DNA from: Deltaproteobacteria bacterium
GTDB lineage: Bacteria > Desulfobacterota > Desulfarculia > Adiutricales > JAGVGV01
Direction: 5' to 3'
DNA length: 9,731 nucleotides
NCBI GenBank assembly: GCA_015233515.1
Contig: JADFXS010000049.1
Span: forward strand, 1-9,731
Shown here one piece after another: positions 1 through 7,395 of the stretch. The position numbers and the translations under genes were made by a program. The notes under the pieces were generated by a model. That model was given only the letters and a program-made list of their open reading frames with translations, did not search any database and was not told where the DNA came from. Position 1 is the stretch's first letter; each line of letters starts with the position of its first letter.

Positions 1-706
1 GGAAAACACTGCTTTGAGCGGGGAAGACGCCACACGCCATGCGGGAGTAGAGCCTGGCAATTACGTTCTTCTGACGGTCTCGGACACCGGACTAGGCATG
101 GACCAGGAAACCGTCCTGCACATCTTCGATCCTTTTTTTACCACTAAAGTGATCGGCAAAGGGACCGGCCTCGGGTTGGCTTCCGTCTATGGTATTGTCA
201 AGGCTCACGCGGGTTTTATCACCTGCCGCAGCTCAGTCGGCCAAGGGACCACTTTCAAGATATACCTGCCCGCTCTCGCTTCAAAAGATAACTCCTCGGA
301 CAAACCCGCGGAAAGGCAGGCGCCCATAAGCGGAATAGAGACCATTCTTTTAGTGGATGACGAGGCGGACATCAGGGATTTTACGTCCAGCGCGCTCCGG
401 CGCTTAGGATACACGACCATCACCGCGACTAGCGGCGAGGAGGCGCTGGAGATATTCATCGCCCGGAAAGACAAGATCGATCTGGTCCTCCTTGATATCG
501 GTATGCCCGGGATGGGCGGTCATCGATGCCTGCAAGAACTATTGAAGGTTGACCAGGCAGCCAAAGTCGTCATTGCCAGCGGTTATTCAGCCGAGGGTCA
601 TGTTAAGAAGTCATTGGAAGCCGGAGCTGCCGGTTACATAGGCAAACCGTATCAATTGAACGACTTGCTTAACAAAATCCGGGCCGTGTTGGATGGCAAA
701 GAGTAA
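1..706 (+). CDS. Hybrid histidine kinase, C-terminal part (ATPase domain plus receiver), 5' truncated
   Basis: Two-component sensor kinase whose N-terminal sensor and phosphoacceptor-histidine domains lie off the left edge. The frame is open from base 2, so the TTG at 14 is not a credible start. Counting from that TTG, the HATPase domain shows the G1 box DTGLGMD (24-30), the F box DPFFTTK (39-45) and the G2 box GKGTGLGL (48-55), ending in FKIYLP near 86. After a short linker comes a full receiver domain (about 109-228) with the acidic pair D115/D116, phosphoacceptor D161 in LLDIGMPGMGG, S189 and K211. Family knowledge: such kinases autophosphorylate and pass phosphate to their own receiver or to a partner. 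No output domain follows the receiver, so signalling must continue through another protein. The stop is TAA at 704-706. The signal sensed cannot be told from the part present. Confidence 0.95.
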   Translation, partial: ENTALSGEDATRHAGVEPGNYVLLTVSDTGLGMDQETVLHIFDPFFTTKVIGKGTGLGLASVYGIVKAHAGFITCRSSVGQGTTFKIYLPALASKDNSSDKPAERQAPISGIETILLVDDEADIRDFTSSALRRLGYTTITATSGEEALEIFIARKDKIDLVLLDIGMPGMGGHRCLQELLKVDQAAKVVIASGYSAEGHVKKSLEAGAAGYIGKPYQLNDLLNKIRAVLDGKE

Positions 707-739
707 GCCATGCCCGAAGCCACACTTCTTCCAGGTATC

Positions 740-767
740 TTGCCTTTCAAAAAATATATGCCATACT
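740..767 (+). promoter_or_regulatory. Possible sigma-70-type promoter for the binding protein and chemoreceptor genes
   Basis: TTGCCT (740-745) and CATACT (762-767) are separated by 16 bases in an AT-rich stretch. Each hexamer matches four of six consensus positions. It is the best candidate I see in the gap after the kinase gene. It would leave a leader of roughly 135 bases before the ATG at 909. This is a weak match and an inference only. Confidence 0.25.
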
Positions 768-798
768 CAACTTAATAGAGAAATTTTCTTTTCTCCTC

Positions 799-832
799 AA
801 CCAGCATCCCTTCCACCGACCGGAGGCTGGTT
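799..832 (+). repeat. Inverted repeat in the leader of the binding-protein gene
   Basis: AACCAGC (799-805) pairs exactly with GCTGGTT (826-832) around a 20-base loop. With one bulged base the stem extends to TCA (797-799) against TGA (833-835). No T-run follows, so a simple intrinsic terminator for the kinase gene is unlikely. It could be a leader hairpin or an operator. It matches no riboswitch class I can recognise. Confidence 0.35.
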
Positions 833-896
833 TGATGAACGATTTAAACAAAACAAATGAGAGACCATCCTTTCCAACGTGCGAGTAACCCTTATT

Positions 897-902
897 AGGA
901 GG
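897..902 (+). promoter_or_regulatory. Ribosome binding site fixing the start at 909
   Basis: AGGAGG lies six bases before the ATG at 909. The in-frame GTG at 879 lies upstream of this site and has no comparable site of its own. The ATG is therefore taken as the start, and it also places a normal signal peptide at the N-terminus. Confidence 0.85.
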
Positions 903-908
903 TGGATT

Positions 909-1712
909 ATGAAGAGGTATTCCTGGTTTGCTATCATTCTAATGGTGATCCCTTTCACGGTTATGGGAACCGGCTCCATTACATGGGCCATTGAAGGAAT
1001 TCATTACGACGGCTCCAGCCAGGTCTACTGGGCCTTTGTGAAGGACACCGCGGAAACCTTCACCAAGGAGACCGGGATCAAAGTCACCGCGGAGGACCGG
1101 AAGACCCAGGATGCGGTTCCGTCCCTCATCTCGGCGCGGTGCAACGTGGGAGGACTGGCTAGAAAGATGAAGTTGGCGGAAAAGTCCCAGTCCCAGGATC
1201 TCAAGGAATTCTTGATTGCCACGGACTATATCGGGGTTTTCGTCCCAACCGACAGCAAGGTGGAAGAACTTTCCCTGGACACTCTGCGGAAGGTCTTCTC
1301 CGGTGAGATCACCGACTGGAAGGATATCGGCGACGCCCCCGGCCCGATCCAGGTGGTAATCCCCCAGATCAAGACGGCCTGCACCGTGAATTTCAGAGAA
1401 GCGGTCATGAAGGAGGCCCCTTTTGCCAACTCCGTCACCGTAACCGAGACGGCCGGCGCGGTCTTTGAGGCGGCCAAGGGAAAAAGAGCCATATCGTACA
1501 TTTCCTTTGGGGCTCTCTCCAAGATGACGGAATTCAAGGTGCTCAAGGTTGAAGGCAAACTCCCGGGCACAAGCGGTTATGCCATTGCCCAGGAGATGTA
1601 CTTGGCCACCAAGGGGGAACCCGCGGGTGATGTGAAGAAGTATATCGATTTCTTCCTGCAAGGAACCGGCAAGGAGCTCATCAAGAAGGCAGGTTTATTC
1701 CCGGCTCAATAG
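909..1712 (+). CDS. Secreted PstS-like solute-binding protein (phosphate-binding-protein family fold)
   Basis: Encodes 267 aa. Residues 1-27 form a signal peptide: K2/R3, a hydrophobic core ([14 protein letters not shown]) and a likely cleavage site after SITWA, so the mature protein should be periplasmic. Family marks are YDGSS near 33-37, [10 protein letters not shown] (78-87, the position of the family's adigm-sR segment) and [13 protein letters not shown] (129-141), the characteristic IFsGkitnW motif of PstS-type proteins. The usual ligand-binding SGT stretch after the hinge is absent: the region reads [12 protein letters not shown] (151-162). Phosphate is thus not an assured ligand. No ABC permease or ATPase gene follows. 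The next gene, 76 bases on with no visible terminator between, is a chemoreceptor, so a sensing role or another ligand is plausible. Membership of the fold is well supported. The ligand is unknown. Confidence 0.85.
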   Translation: MKRYSWFAIILMVIPFTVMGTGSITWAIEGIHYDGSSQVYWAFVKDTAETFTKETGIKVTAEDRKTQDAVPSLISARCNVGGLARKMKLAEKSQSQDLKEFLIATDYIGVFVPTDSKVEELSLDTLRKVFSGEITDWKDIGDAPGPIQVVIPQIKTACTVNFREAVMKEAPFANSVTVTETAGAVFEAAKGKRAISYISFGALSKMTEFKVLKVEGKLPGTSGYAIAQEMYLATKGEPAGDVKKYIDFFLQGTGKELIKKAGLFPAQ

Positions 1713-1773
1713 CCACACGAAAAGGGTTCGCATCGAAGCCGGTATTTCCCTGGGAGGGCAACGGCAACGTCAC

Positions 1774-1780
1774 GGGAGGT
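1774..1780 (+). promoter_or_regulatory. Ribosome binding site fixing the chemoreceptor start at 1789
   Basis: GGGAGGT lies eight bases before the ATG at 1789. An in-frame TTG at 1780 overlaps this site and so cannot be the start served by it. Confidence 0.85.
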
Positions 1781-1788
1781 TGACACTC

Positions 1789-3711
1789 ATGAAGCTGAGA
1801 CTCAAGCTTGGCACGAAGATCATCGCACTGACCCTGGTTCTTTCCTTGATTCCTATTTGCATCCTGACTTTCCTGAATGTCAACAACGCCAGGAAGGAGT
1901 TGAGTTCCCTGGTCCAACAGGATTTCGTGAACATGACCGGATTCATATGGGAAATTCTGGAGACCCATCAAGCCCTGGTCAAGAAAGCGGAGATAGGGGA
2001 AGAGGTGGTGTGGATCCTTCAGGCCCGGGAGCAGGAGAAGAACTTCATCATCAAGGAGGATCAAGAGAGCGTCAAGGCTTGGTTTGGACTGATGGAGAAT
2101 ATCCGGAAATCCTCGGCTTATGTGGGAGACGTGCCCTCGGCCCTGAAAAACTATGAAGGCGTTTTTGATAAATTCACCAAGGGGAAGCTTACCGACCTCG
2201 GCGAACTAAGCAGGGCGGGCGATAACCTTGAGACCCAGATCAGGAAATGGGTCAAAATTGTGGTTCAAAACAAATACGAAGAGGAGATCCGCGCCAAGGT
2301 CATGGGACCCAAGGGCGCGGATGGGAAGAGAGATATCGCCAAAGGCATCCGGATCGGAGCCACGGGATTTATTTATTTTGTGAAGCCTGATGGAGCCTTG
2401 GTGGGACACCCCTTTTTGGAGGGCAAGAACCTCCTGGATCAGGATTTCATGAAAAGAATCTGCGCGGCCAAGGACGGTATCCTTTCCTATCATCACAATG
2501 GCGTGGACAAGATCGCTTTCTTCAAGCATTTTAAGCCTTGGGACTGGATTATCGTAATAGAAGCCCTACCCAGGGAGGTAATGAATGTTAGCGGAATTAT
2601 TACGGTCGGACTCATTGTGGCGGGAATATTTACCATTTTGGTCACGATAGTGACGGTGATTTTCGCCCGAGCCTTGGCAGGTCCCGTCCGGCTGATTGCC
2701 GAAGGTTTGACGGCCGTTGCGGAACGCGGCGATTTGTCATCTGCGGCCGAACAAAAAAATATGCAGCGCGGCGATGAAATCGGCCAGTTGGCGCGGTCGG
2801 TCCAAACCCTGATCGATACGCAACACATCCAAGCCGGACTGGTCAAACGCATGGCGGATGGCGATTGGAATATCGATGTCGCGGTTAGATCGGAGCAGGA
2901 CGAGTTTGGGCGATCCCTCCGTGATATGGTCGATCAGATGAACGGAGCGCTTACGGCCGTGAGCGAAGCAACTGTCCAGGTTAATTCCGATTCCACGCAA
3001 ATTGCGGATTCGAGTCAGTCTTTATCTCAAGGCGCTTCCGAGCAGGCGGCCGCGTTGGAACAGATCACCAGCTCCATGACCGAGCTGGCCTCCCAGACCA
3101 AAGCCAACGCCGACAACGCCGCCCAAGCCAATAATCTGTCCCTCACAGCCAAGGACGCCGCGCTCAACGGTAGCAAACAGATGACGGAAATGACCGCGGC
3201 CATGAAAGGCATCAACGATTCCAGCCGGGAAATCGCCAAAATAATCAAAGCTATCGACGATATCGCCTTTCAGACCAACCTCCTGGCCCTCAACGCGGCG
3301 GTAGAAGCGGCCAGGGCGGGCAGGCACGGGAAGGGTTTCGCCGTGGTGGCTCAGGAAGTCCGGAATCTAGCCGGACGCAGCGCCAAAGCGGCCCAGGAAA
3401 CCGCCCAACTGATTGAGGACTCCGTGAAAAAGGTCGAAAACGGATCAGGCCTCCTGGCCAAGACGGCGTCGGCCTTGACGGAGATCGTCGACGGCGCGAC
3501 CAGGGTCGCGGACCTAGTCGGTGAAATTGCCGCTGCCTCCCATGAGCAGGCTCAAGGCATAAATCAGATTAACCAGGGCCTGACCCAGATCGAGCAGGTA
3601 ACTCACCAGAATACCGCCAATGCCGAGCAGACCGCCTCGGCGGCCGAGGAACTGACGGGCCAGGCGATACATTTGAAGGAAATAGTTTCGAAGTTCAATC
3701 TAAAGAGGTGA
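1789..3711 (+). CDS. Methyl-accepting chemotaxis protein with helical plus Cache sensor and tandem HAMP
   Basis: Encodes 640 aa. Order of parts: membrane helix 1 (about 9-30); an extracytoplasmic sensor (about 33-263); membrane helix 2 (about 268-293); HAMP 1 (about 295-345, with [10 protein letters not shown]); a second HAMP-like unit (about 347-388, with [11 protein letters not shown]); then the long coiled-coil signalling domain. The sensor begins with a helical segment carrying AREQEKNF (79-86), a pattern seen in helical-bundle chemoreceptor sensors. It continues into a single Cache domain ([13 protein letters not shown] at 190-202, HPFLEGKNL, and FKPWDW at 248-253). The hairpin tip that binds CheA/CheW is [20 protein letters not shown] (492-511). 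The protein ends FNLKR, with no CheR/CheB tethering pentapeptide. The role is to bias flagellar or pilus motility through CheA. The ligand is unknown. The adjacent secreted binding protein is a possible partner (inference). Confidence 0.95.
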   Translation: MKLRLKLGTKIIALTLVLSLIPICILTFLNVNNARKELSSLVQQDFVNMTGFIWEILETHQALVKKAEIGEEVVWILQAREQEKNFIIKEDQESVKAWFGLMENIRKSSAYVGDVPSALKNYEGVFDKFTKGKLTDLGELSRAGDNLETQIRKWVKIVVQNKYEEEIRAKVMGPKGADGKRDIAKGIRIGATGFIYFVKPDGALVGHPFLEGKNLLDQDFMKRICAAKDGILSYHHNGVDKIAFFKHFKPWDWIIVIEALPREVMNVSGIITVGLIVAGIFTILVTIVTVIFARALAGPVRLIAEGLTAVAERGDLSSAAEQKNMQRGDEIGQLARSVQTLIDTQHIQAGLVKRMADGDWNIDVAVRSEQDEFGRSLRDMVDQMNGALTAVSEATVQVNSDSTQIADSSQSLSQGASEQAAALEQITSSMTELASQTKANADNAAQANNLSLTAKDAALNGSKQMTEMTAAMKGINDSSREIAKIIKAIDDIAFQTNLLALNAAVEAARAGRHGKGFAVVAQEVRNLAGRSAKAAQETAQLIEDSVKKVENGSGLLAKTASALTEIVDGATRVADLVGEIAAASHEQAQGINQINQGLTQIEQVTHQNTANAEQTASAAEELTGQAIHLKEIVSKFNLKR

Positions 3712-3742
3712 TTGCCAAACTGCCCATTTTGCAATCACCTCT
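3704..3742. repeat. Perfect 12-base inverted repeat spanning the chemoreceptor stop codon
   Basis: AGAGGTGATTGC (3704-3715) and GCAATCACCTCT (3731-3742) are exact reverse complements around a 15-base loop. The TGA stop at 3709-3711 lies in the left arm. The bases after the right arm read GAAAAAGG, so there is no T-tract on the + strand. It may protect the mRNA 3' end or cooperate with the terminator just downstream. Confidence 0.7.
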
Positions 3743-3757
3743 GAAAAAGGAATAGAC

Positions 3758-3791
3758 AAAAAACGACAATCCCCGCGCATATGCGGGGATT
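3758..3791 (-). terminator. Intrinsic terminator of the AtuA/HMG-CoA reductase operon, perhaps bidirectional
   Basis: AATCCCCGC (3768-3776) and GCGGGGATT (3783-3791) form a perfect 9-base stem with a 6-base loop. On the - strand it is followed after four bases by six Ts (3763-3758), the classic arrangement, about 75 bases beyond the TctA-like stop. On the + strand only a weak ATTTCGATT follows, so termination of the chemoreceptor transcript here is possible but less certain. The two gene sets converge on this site. Confidence 0.85.
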
Positions 3792-3864
3792 TCGATTCAT
3801 CATGTTGGTTCGGTATTTTGGAGTTTACCTTTCCGGCATTTTACGCGAACCGAGCTGATCCGTA

Positions 3865-5247
3865 TTATTTTATGCCGAAAAGCGTCAACATCAACCAGCT
3901 GGAGGCATAATAAGTCATAAACTGAACCCCGGTATGAACTCCGAAGTACTTATTCAAAATGCCTCCAAAGATCGCCACGGTTATCGAAATCGCCACCCCG
4001 GTCACCCCGGCTTCATAGTAGGACAACACCACAATCAAGCCGGAGAACATGCTGATGATGGCTTCCTGGCTGACTACGCGTAAAACCCAGGCGCTGGCTT
4101 TTCGGGCATAGTTCATGGAAAACGGGTAAGCCACCAGGGAAGCGACGATAATCCCGATGAAGCCATACAGTAAAAACTGATATGGAGTGAGCAGATTATG
4201 TAAATTGTGAACCGGTTGAGTCGTAAATACGGGCGGAGCATTGAAAAGGGGCGCGGCCGGGCCCAAGGCCATGGGACTTAACGGAATTCCGAACGCCATC
4301 AAGGGTATGATTGTTTCCGCTAAATATGTTGATTCGGTCACCCCATTCATGACCGCCAAAGAGGTCGTCAAGCGATTATAAAGACTTTTGACCCGAGATG
4401 AAACGACTTCCCCGATCATCACCGTCATGCCGACCGGACTGAAAGTGAAGGTCAATGACGATATTCCGGCGGCGAGGGCGGTATAAAATTTCTGTTGCCT
4501 GGTCAACACCTTCAAGGGGTTTGGAAAATATCCGGACCAGGTTTTCAATTCCGGCGCCAGCCAGAATTGGCGCGGCGTCTTACGAAGGAGCTGCTGCCTG
4601 GAAATCGGGGAAAAAATCGTAATCAGGTCGGCAAACAACGGACCGATGGCGATGCCGAGAAAAAATGAAATGAATACACCTTTGCCGGTCGACGCTATCG
4701 CCATCTTGTTAAGCCCCTGGAGCAGGAAGGCAAAAGGGATCAAGGCGAAGATACTGGCCAAACGTCCCTTGGAGGTATAGGCGATGATGACCGCCGCAAC
4801 GGTAAACACCACCGGCGCCCAGGCTTTCACGGTTTCGGCGAAAGGCGCCAGCAAGGTCGCAAACCCCACGGAAATCGGCAGGGCGATAAACGCGGCAAAA
4901 ATTCCACCGGATATCATCTTCCGCAAGGCCACATGAGGAACGCCCAACCGGCGTAATATCGTCGCGTTTTGCAGCATCGGGACCGCCATGGTATCACCGG
5001 GAATACCCATAAGAGCGGTGGGAATGGCATGGGTCATGTGCTTGGAAACCGCGGCGGCGATAAACCAGGCAAAGACCGCCACCGGTGGAAACCCGAGTAG
5101 AATGATTAGTAACGTCAAGGGCGCCATGGTCGCGGTTTCGTCGGTTCCTGATACCAGCCCGATGGCCGCGAAAATTATCCCGCCGGCCAAAGCCGCGCCG
5201 ATACCCCAAAGAAGGTCATGTAAAAACATTGCCTCCATGCTCTTCAC
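3865..5247 (-). CDS. TctA-like permease, large membrane subunit of a tripartite tricarboxylate-type transporter
   Basis: Integral inner-membrane protein of 460 aa, slightly shorter than the usual roughly 500. Two related halves are visible. Half 1 has MAPLTLLIILLGFPP (41-55) and AIPTALMGIPGDTMAVP (74-90), matching the sIsAILlNIPGtp region of TctA. Half 2 has GVTESTYLAETIIPLMAFGIP (302-322), matching the ESANNA...iPlLtLGIPG region. The usual early PGLG reads VSGTDE (32-37) and ESANNA reads ESTYLA, so the substrate may differ from citrate-like acids. Known role: cation-coupled uptake of carboxylates, normally with a small subunit and a periplasmic binding protein. The start given is a GTG overlapping the upstream stop by four bases (GTGA). 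An ATG at 5238 is an alternative. Last gene of the operon; its location beside HMG-CoA reductase suggests import of mevalonate or a related acid (inference). Confidence 0.85.
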   Translation of the reverse strand: MKSMEAMFLHDLLWGIGAALAGGIIFAAIGLVSGTDETATMAPLTLLIILLGFPPVAVFAWFIAAAVSKHMTHAIPTALMGIPGDTMAVPMLQNATILRRLGVPHVALRKMISGGIFAAFIALPISVGFATLLAPFAETVKAWAPVVFTVAAVIIAYTSKGRLASIFALIPFAFLLQGLNKMAIASTGKGVFISFFLGIAIGPLFADLITIFSPISRQQLLRKTPRQFWLAPELKTWSGYFPNPLKVLTRQQKFYTALAAGISSLTFTFSPVGMTVMIGEVVSSRVKSLYNRLTTSLAVMNGVTESTYLAETIIPLMAFGIPLSPMALGPAAPLFNAPPVFTTQPVHNLHNLLTPYQFLLYGFIGIIVASLVAYPFSMNYARKASAWVLRVVSQEAIISMFSGLIVVLSYYEAGVTGVAISITVAIFGGILNKYFGVHTGVQFMTYYASSWLMLTLFGIK

Positions 5248-5681
5248 CCAACCTTATCTTCATCATTATCTGGTTGATGATTGTTGCCGGCAAACAATTC
5301 ATATAGTTCCAGGTTTTTCAATTCGGCGATTATTTCCGGTCCGACGCTCTTCAGTTCCTCGGCTTCTTTTTCCCGGTCAATTTGCAGTTCATCCAAAACA
5401 GCGTTTCGATCTTTTTCCGAAAAGTGATCTTCATTCAAACTTCTTTTCGGTTTAAAAAATTTCGCGGAAACGACGGCGGAACTCAGGCAACCCAAAATCC
5501 CGATCAACAACGCATAAGCGGTCATCAGGCTTTTAGTCAGGTTTGGGTAACTATTCTGGAGATACATCAGACCCAGCAGGTAAAAAGTCAGACTGATCAC
5601 CACGCCTATAACCATGGCCAGAGCCAGATGCTTGAGGTCGACCGTATCCCCCCAAACGTCCGCCAAGACTTTATCTTGCAC
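5244..5681 (-). CDS. Small two-helix membrane protein, candidate small subunit of the TctA-like transporter
   Basis: Encodes 145 aa with a GTG start at 5681. This start is chosen because AGGAGG (5694-5689) lies seven bases before it. An in-frame ATG at 5729 sits inside a large inverted repeat and lacks such a site. Two hydrophobic segments are clear (about 19-41 and 52-74), followed by KFFKPKR and a charged, Glu/Lys-rich tail to residue 145. By the positive-inside rule both ends should be cytoplasmic. Its stop overlaps the start of the permease gene by four bases, so the two are translationally coupled. TctB small subunits normally have about four helices; this one has two and a long soluble tail, and I do not recognise it as a named family. 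Serving as a TctB substitute is inferred from position alone. Confidence 0.8.
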   Translation of the reverse strand: MQDKVLADVWGDTVDLKHLALAMVIGVVISLTFYLLGLMYLQNSYPNLTKSLMTAYALLIGILGCLSSAVVSAKFFKPKRSLNEDHFSEKDRNAVLDELQIDREKEAEELKSVGPEIIAELKNLELYELFAGNNHQPDNDEDKVG

Positions 5682-5688
5682 AGCATTC

Positions 5689-5694
5689 CCTCCT
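5689..5694 (-). promoter_or_regulatory. Ribosome binding site deciding a GTG start
   Basis: On the - strand AGGAGG ends seven bases before the GTG at 5681. This site is the reason the small membrane protein is shortened by 16 residues relative to the longest open frame. Confidence 0.8.
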
Positions 5695-5704
5695 GATGGT
5701 CGAT

Positions 5705-5795
5705 ACTCGGAGCATGAAGTCTTCGACATTCGACCCTATCCATTCCCAACCTCATGTAAACGGAATCGCTCTTAGACAGACTCCATGCTCCGAGT
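5705..5795 (-). repeat. Large inverted repeat filling the gap after HMG-CoA reductase
   Basis: ACTCGGAGCATG (5705-5716) is the exact reverse complement of CATGCTCCGAGT (5784-5795). After one mismatched pair the stem continues with AGTCT (5718-5722) against AGACT (5778-5782), giving 17 paired bases around a 55-base loop. The loop holds a further small stem, ATTCC (5742-5746) with GGAAT (5762-5766). In the transcript the structure starts 9 bases after the HMG-CoA reductase stop and ends 10 bases before the next ribosome binding site. There is no T-run after it, so it is unlikely to be a simple terminator. An mRNA processing or stability element, an attenuator or a small repeat element are the options. 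Confidence 0.7.
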
Positions 5796-5804
5796 AATCA
5801 ATAA

Positions 5805-7067
5805 TCAAGCTTTTATCTGCTTGACCAGTTCCTGAGCATAATCCAAACGGACTTTTCGCTCCTTGACCATAATCCCCACGACTTTATCCAGTATTTCAGG
5901 CGTCGCCCCGGCCGCGACGGCGACATTTCTCGCATGAAGCGACATATGCCCCCGTTGAATACCTTCCGTGGCCAACGCGCGTAAAGCCGTCAGATTTTGA
6001 GCCAAGCCCGTGGCCGCGATTATTTCCGCCAGCTCAACCGCGGATTTTACTCCCAGTATTTTTACCGCCAGTCTGGCCACGGGATGAACCTTGGTGGCGC
6101 CGCCGACCAAGCCCACCGCCATGGGGACCTCAATCGCTCCCACTAAGTCGCCGTTGCTGTCTTTTTCCCAGGTCGTCAATGAAGTATATCGGCCATTTCT
6201 GGCGGCATACGCATGAGCGCCGGCTTCAATGGCGCGTGTGTCGTTGCCGGTGGCCATGACCACCGGTGTAATGCCGTTCATGATCCCCTTGTTGTGAGTA
6301 GCCGCGCGATAGGGATCAACGGCCGCGAACGCATACGCATACACAATGCCGTCAACCACTTCACTTCCGCCCAGAGCTTCCTTATCAATGACCGTCCGGA
6401 CGCGAACCAGACGTTTATCGGCCAGATTGGACAAAATCCGCAGATATACCTTGCCGCCGGTGATCTGTTCGATGTGCGGCGCCAGCGCTTCGGCCATGGT
6501 ATTTACGGTATTGGCGCCCATGGCGTCCCGCGTGTCGGCGATCAGGTGCATTATGACCATGTCGCCAAGGGGAGACGGGATAATATGGACTTCCAAATCT
6601 TTCATTCCGCCGCCAAGGTTGATCAGCATCGGATCCTGGGCGTTGGCGATCTCCATTATTCTTTCCCGGGCTTCAAACAGCCTGAGCCTGGCCGCATACG
6701 GATCGGCCACCTTCACGATCTGAATTTGGGCCCGCATGATCGGTCCGGTATTGCTGGCGAAAAAACCGCCTTTGACCCGAGCCATGCGCGCGGCATTGCT
6801 GGCGGCCGCCACCACCGATGGTTCCTCGACCGCCATTGGAACGAGATAGTCCTGGCCGTTGATCATAAAGTTTACGGCTATCCCCAGGGGTATGGGCATG
6901 GTGGAAATAACGTTTTCGATCATGTGATCGGCCGCGTGAATATCCAAGGCCCCGGTCTGCCGTAAAAGAGTGGTTTCATCCTGACTTAAGCTGGAAAATT
7001 CGGCAACTTCCATAAGGCGCTGCTCGGGAGAAAGTTTATAAAACCCCTTAAATTCACTTGTTTTCAT
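5805..7067 (-). CDS. mvaA: Hydroxymethylglutaryl-CoA reductase, degradative (class II, probably NAD-dependent)
   Basis: Encodes 420 aa, close to the 428 of the Pseudomonas mevalonii enzyme. Reaction in the catabolic direction: mevalonate + CoA + 2 NAD+ to HMG-CoA + 2 NADH, in the cytoplasm. Visible marks: ENVISTMPIPLGIA (51-64, the class II ENVIG region); catalytic E82 in EEPSVVAAAS; D145 in NAQDPMLINLGGG, the position that favours NAD over NADP in the P. mevalonii enzyme; DAMGANTVNT (181-190); catalytic K260 in HNKGIMNG; D276 in ATGNDTRAIEAG; GGATKVHP (322-329); and catalytic H374 in GHMSLHARN on the mobile C-terminal flap. All four catalytic residues are present. The ATG at 7067 has AGGAGG nine bases upstream and overlaps the preceding gene by 14 bases. 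Some bacteria use class II enzymes for mevalonate synthesis, but the transporter and AtuA neighbours favour catabolism. No HMG-CoA lyase is seen in the window. Confidence 0.95.
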   Translation of the reverse strand: MKTSEFKGFYKLSPEQRLMEVAEFSSLSQDETTLLRQTGALDIHAADHMIENVISTMPIPLGIAVNFMINGQDYLVPMAVEEPSVVAAASNAARMARVKGGFFASNTGPIMRAQIQIVKVADPYAARLRLFEARERIMEIANAQDPMLINLGGGMKDLEVHIIPSPLGDMVIMHLIADTRDAMGANTVNTMAEALAPHIEQITGGKVYLRILSNLADKRLVRVRTVIDKEALGGSEVVDGIVYAYAFAAVDPYRAATHNKGIMNGITPVVMATGNDTRAIEAGAHAYAARNGRYTSLTTWEKDSNGDLVGAIEVPMAVGLVGGATKVHPVARLAVKILGVKSAVELAEIIAATGLAQNLTALRALATEGIQRGHMSLHARNVAVAAGATPEILDKVVGIMVKERKVRLDYAQELVKQIKA

Positions 7068-7395
7068 CGGTCGTACCCTCCTGATTTTCGATTTCCATTC
7101 TCAACAACGCCGAAGCCATGGTTTTTCCAAGAGTATCCAGGCGCAAGGACTGCGTGGCGCCTCCATCCAGAGCTTCTTTCATGACAAAGTTAAAGCCTTG
7201 AAGCGATTCCACCTCATATCGTAAAACCTCGCCCAGGACTAGACTCTGAAAATGTTCCTTGACCCTTTCCGCGGTGACTTGTTTTTTCAACAACTCGTAA
7301 TCCTTGGGATCGCGAGCATACAAACAGATATTGCTGATATTTCCCTTGTCCCCGGAACGAGCGAACGCCAGGTCTTTTAACAATCGAGTCGCCAT
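7054..7395 (-). CDS. AtuA-like C-terminal (ferredoxin-fold) domain protein
   Basis: Encodes 113 aa. It carries the hallmark ARSGDKGN (12-19) followed by ISNICLYAR, then RYEVESLQGFNFVMKEALDGG (about 59-79) and the LDTLGKTMASALL segment (86-98). This is the small domain that in many AtuA-family proteins is fused to the C-terminus of the large domain. Here it is a separate gene whose ATG overlaps the AtuA stop by one base (TAATG), so the two should be made together and probably form one complex. Its own end overlaps HMG-CoA reductase by 14 bases. Family knowledge: AtuA belongs to the acyclic terpene utilisation cluster of Pseudomonas, with no settled biochemical role. GAGGTG a few bases before the start is a plausible ribosome binding site. 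Confidence 0.88.
   Translation of the reverse strand: MATRLLKDLAFARSGDKGNISNICLYARDPKDYELLKKQVTAERVKEHFQSLVLGEVLRYEVESLQGFNFVMKEALDGGATQSLRLDTLGKTMASALLRMEIENQEGTTDENK

Noticed and set aside
797..835. Cyclic-di-GMP or other riboswitch in the leader
   Set aside because: Only one short stem is visible, and I find no conserved riboswitch core sequence.
939..1661. A 240-codon open frame on the - strand opposite the binding-protein gene
   Set aside because: It mirrors the codon pattern of a well-supported + strand gene with a signal peptide and ribosome binding site. Its translation shows no recognisable domain.
909..1712. Calling the secreted binding protein a true phosphate-transport PstS
   Set aside because: The SGT ligand motif is replaced and no PstC, PstA, PstB or PhoU genes are nearby.
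5682..5729. A 16-residue N-terminal extension of the small membrane protein
   Set aside because: It reads through the arm of the large inverted repeat and the ribosome binding site itself. The GTG at 5681 is properly spaced from AGGAGG.
6213..6965. A 250-codon open frame on the + strand inside the HMG-CoA reductase gene
   Set aside because: It is antisense to a gene with all class II catalytic residues and has no ribosome binding site or domain signal of its own.
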